Part shown: piece by piece, positions 1 to 6,931 of the stretch
Position numbering within the stretch: the stretch's first letter is position 1
Layout of the letters: each line of letters starts with the position of its first letter
Source of the DNA: Bryobacterales bacterium
Lineage (GTDB): Bacteria > Acidobacteriota > Terriglobia > Bryobacterales > Bryobacteraceae
Direction: 5' to 3'
Length of the DNA: 10,881 nucleotides
Assembly: GCA_003517725.1 (NCBI GenBank)
Contig: DOZZ01000170.1
Coordinates: 3,820-14,700 of the forward strand
Made by a program: the position numbers and the translations under genes
The notes under the pieces: generated by a model
What the model saw: only the letters and a program-made list of their open reading frames with translations
The model's database searches: none
Told to the model about the DNA's origin: nothing

Positions 1-881
1 GCGGCGAGTGGGAGTGCCCGGATCTTTATGAGTTGCCGGTGGATGGCAATCGCGGCAAGACGCGCTGGATTCTGAAGATTGGCATGAATCCCGGGCACCT
101 GGCGGGCGGCTCCGGCGAACAGTATTTCGTGGGCCAGTTTGATGGCCGCGCGTTTAAGAATGAAAATCCGCGCGAAAAAACGCTGTGGCTCGATTACGGC
201 CGCGACTGCTACTGCGCGCTCACCTTCAACAACGCGCCCGATCGCCTGAAGCCGCGCCTGATTGGCTGGATGGACAACTGGCAGTACGCCGGCAACACGC
301 CGACGACGCCGTGGCGCGGGCAGATGACTGTGCCGCGTACGCTGTCGCTGCACACCACGCCGGACGGGTTGCGCCTGGCGCAGGAGCCGGTCGAGGCATT
401 GCAGGCGCTTCGTACGGAACCCTTCTCATATGCGGGCACCAACCTGCCGGAGTTGAATCGCAAACTGGCGCAGTGGCGCCCCGCTCAGACTTTTGAAGCC
501 GTCGTGACCCTGCAGCCAGGCTCCGCGCGGACCTTGACCTGGAAGCTGTTCGACGGCCCCGGCGAGTACACGCTGTTGGGCTTCGATGCAGCCGCGCACA
601 CGCTTTTCGTGGATCGAACCAAATCGGCTCACGCGGGTTTCAACAGCCACTTTCCATCGCGCACCGCCGCGCCGCTTGCGGCGGGAACGCTGCAACTCCA
701 CATTCTGGTGGATCGTTCGTCGATCGAAGTCTTCGCGCAGCAGGGCACCGTCACGCTCACCAATCTGGTCTATGCAAATCCGCAAAGTACGGGCATTTCG
801 CTCGAAGCAACCGGCGGCCAGCCCGGGGCGCTGGACGTAAAGATGTGGAAACTGCGCAGCGCCTGGGAACACAAGCCATGA
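1..881 (+). CDS. GH32 fructan beta-fructosidase/levanase, C-terminal part (5' end outside window)
   Basis: This gene hydrolyses terminal or internal beta-fructosyl bonds in levan, inulin or sucrose-type fructans, probably outside the cytoplasm. The frame is open from base 3, so the gene enters from upstream. The first codons read GEWECPDLYELP, the GH32 acid/base motif; the catalytic Glu is the codon at 12-14. The nucleophile motif (WMNDPNG type) would lie upstream and cannot be checked. Further on come the GH32 block GWMDNWQYA followed by WRGQMTVPR (about 260-345) and the C-terminal beta-sandwich with its hallmark DRSSIEVFAQQG (about 710-745). A TTG at 33 is inside the conserved domain and is not the start. 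The stop overlaps the next gene's ATG (ATGA), which suggests translational coupling with the transporter. The family is clear; exo- or endo-action and substrate (levan or inulin) cannot be decided from this fragment. Confidence 0.93.
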   Translation, partial: GEWECPDLYELPVDGNRGKTRWILKIGMNPGHLAGGSGEQYFVGQFDGRAFKNENPREKTLWLDYGRDCYCALTFNNAPDRLKPRLIGWMDNWQYAGNTPTTPWRGQMTVPRTLSLHTTPDGLRLAQEPVEALQALRTEPFSYAGTNLPELNRKLAQWRPAQTFEAVVTLQPGSARTLTWKLFDGPGEYTLLGFDAAAHTLFVDRTKSAHAGFNSHFPSRTAAPLAAGTLQLHILVDRSSIEVFAQQGTVTLTNLVYANPQSTGISLEATGGQPGALDVKMWKLRSAWEHKP

Positions 882-2206
882 AGCTGAATGCCTATTTATT
901 GAAGAGCACCGTGGTCGCCGGTCTGGGCGGGCTGTTGTTCGGATTCGATACGGCCGTGATTGCCGGCGTTACCCGCGCGCTGAGCGTCGCCTATAATTTG
1001 TCGCCGGCGTCGCTGGGCCTGACCGTGGCGAGCGCGCTATGGGGCACCACGGTCGGCGCCATTTTCGCGGGCTACCCCGGCGATCGCTACGGACGCCGCG
1101 ATAGTTTGCGGGGCATGGCGCTGCTGTATCTGATTTCGTCGCTCGGCTGCGCCTTTGCCTGGAACTGGTACGCGCTGGTGTGCTTCCGCTTCATTCAGGG
1201 GCTGGCCATCGGCGGTTCGTCCGTGCTGGGGCCCATGTACATTGCCGAGATCGCGCCGGCGCAATGGCGCGGACGTCTGGTCGGTTTTTTTCAGTTCAAC
1301 GTGGTCTTCGGGATTCTGGTGGCCTACTTCTCGAACTACGCGCTCGGCCGGCTGAATCTGGGCGATGTGGAGTGGCGTTGGAAGCTTGGCGTGACGGTGC
1401 TGCCGGCGATCTTTTTCATGCTGATGTTGTTCGGCATCCCGCGCAGCCCGCGCTGGCTGGTGAAGAAGGGACGCATCGCCGAAGCCCGCGACGTGCTGAA
1501 GCTGACCGGCGACGAAAACTACGAAGACGACCTGCAGGACATCGTGCGCTCGATCGATCTCGAGCATACGCACGGCGACGAACCGCTGTTTTCCTGGAAG
1601 TACCGTCTGCCCATTTTTCTGGCCGTCTCGATCGGCATGTTCAATCAGCTTTCGGGCATCAACGCGATTCTTTATTACCTCAACGACATCTTCGAGCGCG
1701 CCGGCTTCAACAAGGTGTCGGGCGATCTGCAGGCCGTCGCCGTCGGGTGCACCAACCTGATGTTCACCATGCTGGCCATGTCGATGATCGATCGCGTCGG
1801 TCGCAAAACGCTGCTGCTGATAGGTTCGGTGGGCACGGCGATCTGCCTGGCCGGTGTTGCGGCGGTGTTCCTCAGCGGCAAACACGGCGAGTGGCTGATC
1901 TGGCTGTTGATCGGCTACATCGCGTCGTTTGCGTTCTCGCAAGGGGCGGTGATATGGGTCTACATCAGCGAGATCTTTCCCAATCGCGTGCGCGCCAAGG
2001 GGCAGAGTTTGGGAAGCTCCGCGCATTGGATCATGAATGCCATGATTGCGGCCGTCTTCCCGCTGATGGCGGCGTCATCCGGGGGCGCCCCGTTCGTCTT
2101 TTTTGCGTCCATGATGGTGGCGCAATTCTTTGTGGTGCTGTTCATCTATCCCGAGACTAAAGGCATCACGCTCGAAGCCATGCAGAAGAAGCTGGAAATT
2201 GCATAA
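878..2206 (+). CDS. Sugar-porter family MFS transporter
   Basis: A 442-residue inner-membrane sugar:proton symporter of the major facilitator superfamily, sugar porter branch. Signatures in order: TM1 with GFDTAVIAGV (residues 22-31), the loop 2-3 motif GDRYGRR (68-74), PMYIAEIAP with a following WRGR, the inter-half motif IPRSPRWLVKKGR, QLSGINAILYY in TM7, the second-half DRVGRK motif, WVYISEIFPNRVRAKG, and a C-terminal PETKG (near 425). I chose the ATG at 878 because it overlaps the GH32 stop as ATGA; an in-frame GTG at 845 would add 11 residues lying inside the end of GH32. The length is normal for the family. Position between a fructan hydrolase and a fucosidase suggests uptake of a released monosaccharide such as fructose, glucose or fucose; the substrate is inference. 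Confidence 0.95.
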   Translation: MKLNAYLLKSTVVAGLGGLLFGFDTAVIAGVTRALSVAYNLSPASLGLTVASALWGTTVGAIFAGYPGDRYGRRDSLRGMALLYLISSLGCAFAWNWYALVCFRFIQGLAIGGSSVLGPMYIAEIAPAQWRGRLVGFFQFNVVFGILVAYFSNYALGRLNLGDVEWRWKLGVTVLPAIFFMLMLFGIPRSPRWLVKKGRIAEARDVLKLTGDENYEDDLQDIVRSIDLEHTHGDEPLFSWKYRLPIFLAVSIGMFNQLSGINAILYYLNDIFERAGFNKVSGDLQAVAVGCTNLMFTMLAMSMIDRVGRKTLLLIGSVGTAICLAGVAAVFLSGKHGEWLIWLLIGYIASFAFSQGAVIWVYISEIFPNRVRAKGQSLGSSAHWIMNAMIAAVFPLMAASSGGAPFVFFASMMVAQFFVVLFIYPETKGITLEAMQKKLEIA

Positions 2207-2219
2207 ACTAACAAACCAG

Positions 2220-3686
2220 ATGATGAAAGCTCTCGCCGTAATCCTGCTGGGAGCCGCGGCTCTGCCCGCCGCTCCTCCGTACCAACCGAATTGGGAATCG
2301 CTCGATCGACGGGCCACGCCGGCGTGGTTCTCGGATGCCAAGTTTGGAATCTTCATTCACTGGGGCGTCTACTCGGTGCCTTCCTATGCCGCGGCCGGCG
2401 TGCCGAAAGAGCAGCAGTACGCCGAGTGGTATTGGAATTCAATTACGCAAGGCAAGGCCAAGCCCGATGCGCCCGGAGCCGCCGCCTGGAAGTTCCACCA
2501 GCGCGTCTACGGCGAGCAGTTTCAGTATCAGGATTTCGCGCCGATGTTTCGCGCCGAGATGTTCAACCCGGACCAATGGGCCGACACGCTGTTCCATTCG
2601 GGCGCCAAGTATGTGGTCCTGACCTCGAAACATCACGAAGGCTTTGCGCTGTGGCCCAGCAAAGAAGCGTCGGCCACCTGGGGCCGCCCGTGGAACAGCG
2701 TCGAGATCGGCCCGCATCGCGATTTGCTGGGCGACCTGAGTGAAGCCGTGCGCCGCCGCAATCTAAAGATGGGCATCTACTATTCGTTGTATGAGTGGTA
2801 CAACCCGCTGTGGCTGTCGGACAAGCCGCGCTATGTCGCGGAGCACATGACGCCCCAGTTCAAAGATGTAGTGACGCGCTACAAGCCATCCATCATCTTT
2901 TCCGATGGCGAGTGGGAGATGCCTTCGTCCGACTGGCACAGCCCGGAGCTGCTGGCGTGGCTGTTCAACGACTCTCCCGTGAAAGATGAGGTCGTGATCA
3001 ACGACCGCTGGGGCAAAGATACCCGCCACAAGCACGGCGGCTACTACACCACCGAATACACGGCCGGCATGAGCGGCATGGACCATCCGTGGGAAGAAAG
3101 CCGCGGCATGGGCTTTTCCTACGGCTATAACCGGGCCGAGCGCCTGGAGCATTATCACTCCAGCCGCGAGTTGATTCTGATGCTGGTGGATCTGGTGAGC
3201 CGCGGCGGCAATTTGCTGCTCGACATCGGGCCGACCGGCGACGGGCGCATCCCGGTCATCATGGAGGAGCGCTTGCGGCAAATCGGAGCGTGGCTCGACA
3301 TCAATGGCGAGGCCATCTACGGCAGCCGTCCGTGGAAGCAGACGCGGCAGTGGAGCGCCGGCGAACAGCCCAAGGTCGAATACAACAAAGAGTTCATGAC
3401 GCCTTACGACGTGGCCAAGCTGGCTGAGAAGCCCGAGGGGGGCAAGGCGGCGATCGATGCCTTCTTCACCCAGCGCGGGTCCGACGTGTACGCCATTCTG
3501 CCGCGCTGGAGCAGCGGGCGTTTTGAGATCAAAGATTTCGGGGCGCAGCGGCCTGGGTCGGTATCGCTGCTGGGCGGCGGTCCAGTCAAGTGGAGAGCGG
3601 GGCGCAACATTCTGGCCATCGACCTGCCTGAATTGCCCGAAGCGCTGCGGAAGCAGCCGGCGTACGTAATCAAAATCAGCCGGTAG
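2220..3686 (+). CDS. Secreted GH29 alpha-L-fucosidase
   Basis: A retaining alpha-L-fucosidase of 488 residues that removes L-fucose from glycan ends. The N-terminus (MMKALAVILLGAAALPAAPP) looks like a Sec signal peptide, cut near residue 18, so it acts in the periplasm or outside. Domain motifs: AKFGIFIHWGVYSVP (40-54), the AEWYW segment (68-72), KYVVLTSKHHEGF with His138/His139, KMGIYYSLYEW, and FSDGEWE, in which Asp229 (codon 2904-2906) matches the GH29 nucleophile. A GGNLLLDIGPTGDG block follows, with a beta-sandwich-like tail. The acid/base Glu is less conserved and I cannot assign it. Two adjacent in-frame ATGs (2220 and 2223) fit the signal peptide; the open frame back to 2130 is only overlap with the transporter. 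It starts 13 bp after the MFS stop and is probably co-transcribed. Confidence 0.94.
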   Translation: MMKALAVILLGAAALPAAPPYQPNWESLDRRATPAWFSDAKFGIFIHWGVYSVPSYAAAGVPKEQQYAEWYWNSITQGKAKPDAPGAAAWKFHQRVYGEQFQYQDFAPMFRAEMFNPDQWADTLFHSGAKYVVLTSKHHEGFALWPSKEASATWGRPWNSVEIGPHRDLLGDLSEAVRRRNLKMGIYYSLYEWYNPLWLSDKPRYVAEHMTPQFKDVVTRYKPSIIFSDGEWEMPSSDWHSPELLAWLFNDSPVKDEVVINDRWGKDTRHKHGGYYTTEYTAGMSGMDHPWEESRGMGFSYGYNRAERLEHYHSSRELILMLVDLVSRGGNLLLDIGPTGDGRIPVIMEERLRQIGAWLDINGEAIYGSRPWKQTRQWSAGEQPKVEYNKEFMTPYDVAKLAEKPEGGKAAIDAFFTQRGSDVYAILPRWSSGRFEIKDFGAQRPGSVSLLGGGPVKWRAGRNILAIDLPELPEALRKQPAYVIKISR

Positions 3687-3736
3687 AGAATCGTCCGGCG
3701 GCTTCGCCTCATCAAACTATTTTCGGGGCGATCCGC

Positions 3737-4657
3737 ATGCATGGCATTCCTGAGTTCTTAATCCGCTACGGCTACCTGCTGCTGTTCGGGGTGGTACTGG
3801 CCGAGCAGATCGGGTTGCCCATTCCAGCCACGCCGATGCTGCTGGCCGCCGGCGCGCTGGCCGGCATCGGCAAGCTGAGCCTGGCGTCCGTCATGGCCAT
3901 GGCGGTGATGGCGTGCCTGATCGGCGACCTGATCTGGTTTGAGCTGGGGCGGACGCGAGGCAGTTCAATTTTGCGGCTGCTGTGCCGCATCTCGCTGGAG
4001 CCCGATACATGCGTTCGGAAGACCGAGACATCCTATGCGCGATACGGCGCGGCCTCGCTGCTGTTCGCCAAATTCATTCCGGGGTTGAGCACGGTGGCGC
4101 CCCCGATGGCGGCCATCTTCAAAGTGCCGGCCTGGCGCTTTCTTTTGCTTGATGGAGCCGGCTCGACGCTGTGGTCCGGAGCGTTCGTGCTTTTGGGCTG
4201 GATCTTCCGGGCGCAACTGGAAGGCTTGGCGATGAGTCTGTCGCGTTTTGGCGCGTGGCTGCTGGCCGCCGTTCTGCTGATTTTCGCCGCGTACGTCGCG
4301 TTCAAATATGTGCAGCGCCGGCGCATCTTGAGAGATCTGCGCATCGCGCGGATCACGCCGGTGGAACTGAAGGAGCGGCTCGATGCGGGCGAGAGCGTCA
4401 CGATTATAGATTTGCGCGACTCGATCGAATGGGACGGCGGCAAAATTCCCGGCGCGCTGCAGATCAATCACGGAGCGCTAGAAGCGGCGATTCCCGCGCT
4501 GCCGAGCCAGGACGAGATCGTGCTCTACTGCTCCTGTCCCAACGAGGTCACCAGCGCGCGCAGCGCCCTGCAAATCAAGCGGCACGGCGTAAGCCGCGTG
4601 CGCCCGCTAGAAGGCGGCTTCGAGCTATGGCGCGACCTCGGCTTCCCAGTAGTGTAG
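3737..4657 (+). CDS. DedA-family (VTT domain) membrane protein fused to a C-terminal rhodanese domain
   Basis: A 306-residue fusion. Residues 1 to about 195 form a DedA/SNARE-associated (VTT) domain with several hydrophobic segments, EQIGLPIPATP near the N-terminus, GDLIWFELGRTRG, and the re-entrant-type motif FAKFIPGLST. DedA proteins are implicated in membrane-potential maintenance and lipid (undecaprenyl phosphate, phospholipid) transport. A basic stretch QRRRILRDLR leads to a cytoplasmic rhodanese domain from about 205: RITPVELKERLDAGE, VTIIDLRD, and the active-site loop LYCSCPNEV with Cys265 (codon 4529-4531). The loop has CxC and lacks the usual loop-end Arg. DedA-rhodanese fusions are a known architecture, but the substrate is unknown to me. 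The stop (4655-4657) lies inside a REP-like repeat. It starts 50 bp after the fucosidase; GGGGCG about 7 nt upstream may be a weak ribosome site. Confidence 0.92.
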   Translation: MHGIPEFLIRYGYLLLFGVVLAEQIGLPIPATPMLLAAGALAGIGKLSLASVMAMAVMACLIGDLIWFELGRTRGSSILRLLCRISLEPDTCVRKTETSYARYGAASLLFAKFIPGLSTVAPPMAAIFKVPAWRFLLLDGAGSTLWSGAFVLLGWIFRAQLEGLAMSLSRFGAWLLAAVLLIFAAYVAFKYVQRRRILRDLRIARITPVELKERLDAGESVTIIDLRDSIEWDGGKIPGALQINHGALEAAIPALPSQDEIVLYCSCPNEVTSARSALQIKRHGVSRVRPLEGGFELWRDLGFPVV

Positions 4658-4692
4658 GCTTTCAGCCTGCAGCGGGCTTCAGCCCGCTTCCC
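4649..4692 (+). repeat. REP-like double hairpin, left end of RAYT unit (copy 1)
   Basis: It begins GTAGTGTAGGC and holds two tandem hairpins: AGGC/GCCT with loop TTTCA (4656-4668) and GCGGGC/GCCCGC with loop TTCA (4672-4687), a perfect 6-bp stem. It supplies the DedA stop codon on the + strand and the last residues and stop of the RAYT gene on the - strand. Confidence 0.85.
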
Positions 4693-5219
4693 GAAGCGCT
4701 AGACCACGGGTAATCCTGGGGGGATGCCACAAGCCCCGCTTTCACCGGGTTCTCAACAATATATTTAGCGATGCGGTCGAACTCTACCAAGTCCCGCACA
4801 ACGCGATCATAGCTCTCTTTTTGCCAGAAAGGCGCCCCGGTTCTGCCGAGCAACCGGTTCGCCTGGTGCGCGGAGGACCCCTTCAGCTTCTGCATCAGCT
4901 TGGCAAAATCCATCCGCGGCGTGATCAATAAATGGACATGGTTTGGCATGATGACCCACGCATGCAGGACGTAACTACTCCGGCCACCTTGCTGAATCGT
5001 ATCGACCAGGCACTCCGCGATGTTCGTCGATTGCAGATACATCGGACCTGACTGGCCAGTTTCGAGCAGCCGGTCCATATGCAGAAACGCCTTTCCCGAA
5101 CTCATCGGCCCCTTATGAAACTCATGCCCGGCCGGGAGACTGCCATAGAGCCGAAACGTGACAAACGCTGGTTGGCCGACTACATAAAGGTGCGGCAGAT
5201 AGCGCTGTGAAAAGTGCAT
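4662..5219 (-). CDS. REP-associated tyrosine transposase (RAYT, Y1_Tnp / IS200-like)
   Basis: A 185-residue single-domain HUH endonuclease that nicks and joins single-stranded DNA at REP hairpins. The HUH metal-binding motif is MPNHVHLLI (codons on the - strand near 4932-4940). The catalytic Tyr is most likely in ESYDRVVRD, followed by the family-typical YIVENPVKAGLV and DYPWSSA. The ATG at 5217-5219 precedes YLPHLY and a VTFRLYGSLP segment usual for RAYT N-termini. All key motifs are present and the frame is intact, so the enzyme may be active. The last residues, GSGLKPAAG, and the stop are encoded by the left REP-like repeat. It converges on the DedA gene with 4 bp between stops. It probably acts on the repeats at 4649, 5266, 8614 and 10493. 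Confidence 0.9.
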   Translation of the reverse strand: MHFSQRYLPHLYVVGQPAFVTFRLYGSLPAGHEFHKGPMSSGKAFLHMDRLLETGQSGPMYLQSTNIAECLVDTIQQGGRSSYVLHAWVIMPNHVHLLITPRMDFAKLMQKLKGSSAHQANRLLGRTGAPFWQKESYDRVVRDLVEFDRIAKYIVENPVKAGLVASPQDYPWSSASGSGLKPAAG

Positions 5220-5265
5220 CTGTGACGCTGGTGCGCCTCGGCGCAGGAAAATCTCAGGTTTGAGA

Positions 5266-5309
5266 ACGGGCGGGCTGAAAAGCCGGCCGCAGGCTGAAGC
5301 CTACACTAC
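5266..5309 (-). repeat. REP-like double hairpin, right end of RAYT unit (copy 2, inverted)
   Basis: This is the inverted counterpart of the copy at 4649. Read on the + strand it has GGCT/AGCC with loop GAAA (5273-5284) and AGGC/GCCT with loop TGAA (5291-5302), then ACACTAC ending at 5309. Its outer 11 bp match the left end exactly. The first hairpin is weaker than in copy 1. Confidence 0.82.
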
Positions 5310-5378
5310 AGATTTTGCTGAATTCGTGGCGCTGATTTCTTTCTACCGAACTGGCGCCGCATCTCGCGCCGGGCGAGC
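5310..5378. other. Short gene-free stretch between RAYT unit and acetylesterase 3' end
   Basis: No gene or clear terminator is seen here. It lies downstream of the acetylesterase stop and next to copy 2 of the repeat, which may serve as a 3' hairpin for that transcript. Confidence 0.4.
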
Positions 5379-6875
5379 TTACTGTGACTGAAACGGTGAG
5401 GCCGGCAGGCCCGCGCCGTTAATGAGATTGCAGCGCGGGTCGTCGGCCCAGCCGTAGCGCGCGTACAACGGCGCCGCGACCGACGGATTCGATACCAGCA
5501 CGGAATCCTTTTCAATGCGGGCCGCGGCCGGGACGAATTTGCGGTCGGCTCCGGCGACCTCGAATCCTTCTAAGGTCGCGCCCTTGGCCGAGAGATTGGC
5601 GGCATGCTCGAACCAGACGCGCAGCGCGCCGTTCTCGGGAACGCTCAGGCGGTAGAGCGGGCCCGAATATTCGAGCTTCCCGCCGTAAGTGATCGCTTCG
5701 GCCGCCAAGGCCAGTCGCAGGCCCACGTCCTGCTTGTCGGTGGGGTGAATGTTGGTGGGGTTACCGATGTCGATCGTGATGGCCATACCGGTGTTGGCGA
5801 GCGACAGCGCCTGGGTCTGAGCGTCGCGCAAGGCGGGCCAGGCCGAGTTGGGGCCGGTCTTGAAATTGGGCAGCTGGACGAAGAAGAACGGGAGGTCGCT
5901 CTGGTTCCAGGCCTGCCGCCAATCGCGGATCAGGGTCTGGAACAGCCGCGCATAAAGGGCCGCGCGCTCGGCCGAGGCGTTGCTTTCGCCCTGATACCAG
6001 ATCACGCCGCGGATAGGAAAGGGCGTCAGCGGCGCGATCATGCCGTTGAACAGGCCGGCCGGCTGCCAGCTATTGCCCTCGTTAGCCGACCACGGCCGGG
6101 GCGGCGCGGGCTTGCCTTCGGCCGCGGCTTTGGCGCGCGTGGCCTGCCACTGACGGTCCCGCTGCAATAGCGTGCGCGGCTGCGCCTGCATCATCTTGCC
6201 CCACTCGGCGAAGACCGGCATCAACGAGGCGTCCGCGGACAGCGCCGGCAGGCTGGTCCAGGCCTCCGCGGGCGTGCCGCCCCAGGACGATGCGATCAGG
6301 CCGATCGGAACGTTCTCCTGCTTTTGAATATGCCGCCCGAAGAAGTAGGCGGCGGCTGAAAAAGTGGCGACGGTGTCGGGCCTGCACAGCGTCCACGAGG
6401 TAGCGGCCATGTCGGCCAGCGGATAATCGGAAACTTTGCGCGGCACCTGGAACAGCCGGATGCCGGGGTTAGTCGAGGCGGCGATCTCTTCGGCGGCATG
6501 GTCGACGCCTTTCATGGGCATCTCCATGTTGGATTGTCCGGAGCCCACCCAGACGTCGCCCACCAGCAAATCCTGCAGGCGAATCTGATTGGAGCCCGCA
6601 ACGGTCAGGACAAAAGGGCCACCGGCGGCGCCCGGCGGGAAGTAGATGTTCCACAGGCCCAGACCGTCGGCGGTGGCGCGGCGTGTCTCGTCACGGAAGC
6701 CGGCTGTAATGGTTTCGCCAGGCTCGGCGGAGCCCCAGAGGTGCACGGGCAGACCGCGCTGCAGCACCATATGATCGGAGAACAGCGCCGGCAGGGTGAC
6801 GGCGGGGAAGGCGGCGGCCGCGCCGATCAGCAGCAAACCGGCGGCGCGCAGAAGTGGAGACGAAAAAATTCGCAT
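5379..6875 (-). CDS. Secreted SASA-family (sialate O-acetylesterase-like) carbohydrate acetylesterase
   Basis: A 498-residue SGNH-type esterase that removes O-acetyl groups from sugars; relatives act on 9-O-acetyl sialic acid or acetylated plant polysaccharides. The N-terminus (MRIFSSPLLRAAGLLLIGAAAAFPA) is a likely signal peptide, so the enzyme is exported. LPALFSDHMVLQRGLPVHLWG (28-48) is the typical opening of these proteins. The nucleophile motif is GSGQSNMEMP with Ser115. SSWGGTPAEAW (196-206) and IWYQGESNA (292-300) are the further SGNH blocks, and NIHPTDKQDVG carries the catalytic Asp380 and His377 candidates. A beta-sandwich-like C-terminus follows. Length is usual for the family. The gene diverges from pgm with 56 bp between starts. 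Its neighbours suggest glycan breakdown; whether the substrate is sialic acid or plant polysaccharide cannot be told. Confidence 0.93.
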   Translation of the reverse strand: MRIFSSPLLRAAGLLLIGAAAAFPAVTLPALFSDHMVLQRGLPVHLWGSAEPGETITAGFRDETRRATADGLGLWNIYFPPGAAGGPFVLTVAGSNQIRLQDLLVGDVWVGSGQSNMEMPMKGVDHAAEEIAASTNPGIRLFQVPRKVSDYPLADMAATSWTLCRPDTVATFSAAAYFFGRHIQKQENVPIGLIASSWGGTPAEAWTSLPALSADASLMPVFAEWGKMMQAQPRTLLQRDRQWQATRAKAAAEGKPAPPRPWSANEGNSWQPAGLFNGMIAPLTPFPIRGVIWYQGESNASAERAALYARLFQTLIRDWRQAWNQSDLPFFFVQLPNFKTGPNSAWPALRDAQTQALSLANTGMAITIDIGNPTNIHPTDKQDVGLRLALAAEAITYGGKLEYSGPLYRLSVPENGALRVWFEHAANLSAKGATLEGFEVAGADRKFVPAAARIEKDSVLVSNPSVAAPLYARYGWADDPRCNLINGAGLPASPFQSQ

Positions 6876-6931
6876 CGAGGCTCATCATATCGCTAGTGCG
6901 CGGGGAATTTGGCTGAAGCACAATAGACCAC
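6876..6931. promoter_or_regulatory. Divergent intergenic region, acetylesterase / pgm
   Basis: This 56-bp gap separates two divergent starts, so promoters for both genes must lie here or inside the coding ends. On the - strand TATGAT sits 8 nt before the esterase ATG and could be a -10 box, but there is no convincing -35. No clear promoter for pgm is visible. The call rests mainly on geometry. Confidence 0.35.

Larger units (their letters stand above)
4649..5309. mobile_element. RAYT transposase unit bounded by inverted REP-like double hairpins
   Basis: About 661 bp. The left boundary (4649 onward) and the reverse complement of the right boundary (ending at 5309) both start with GTAGTGTAGGC and continue as an imperfect inverted repeat of roughly 38 bp, differing by two substitutions and two small length differences. 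Between them lies one gene, a Y1-type RAYT transposase. A RAYT next to inverted REPs is the known arrangement for these domesticated HUH transposases, which are thought to spread REP/REPIN sequences. Exact element ends and target duplication cannot be fixed without an empty-site copy. Confidence 0.8.

Noticed and set aside
1037..2026. Long - strand open frame of 329 codons opposite the MFS gene
   Set aside because: Low-complexity, His/Gln/Arg-rich translation typical of antisense frames in GC-rich DNA; the sense strand has all sugar-porter motifs.
2130..2219. N-terminal extension of the fucosidase into the transporter gene
   Set aside because: The extension lacks signal-peptide character and overlaps conserved MFS codons; the ATG pair at 2220/2223 starts a good signal peptide.
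3687..3736. GGCG/CGCC hairpin after the fucosidase as a terminator
   Set aside because: The stem is only 4 bp and no T-run follows; it is too weak to call.
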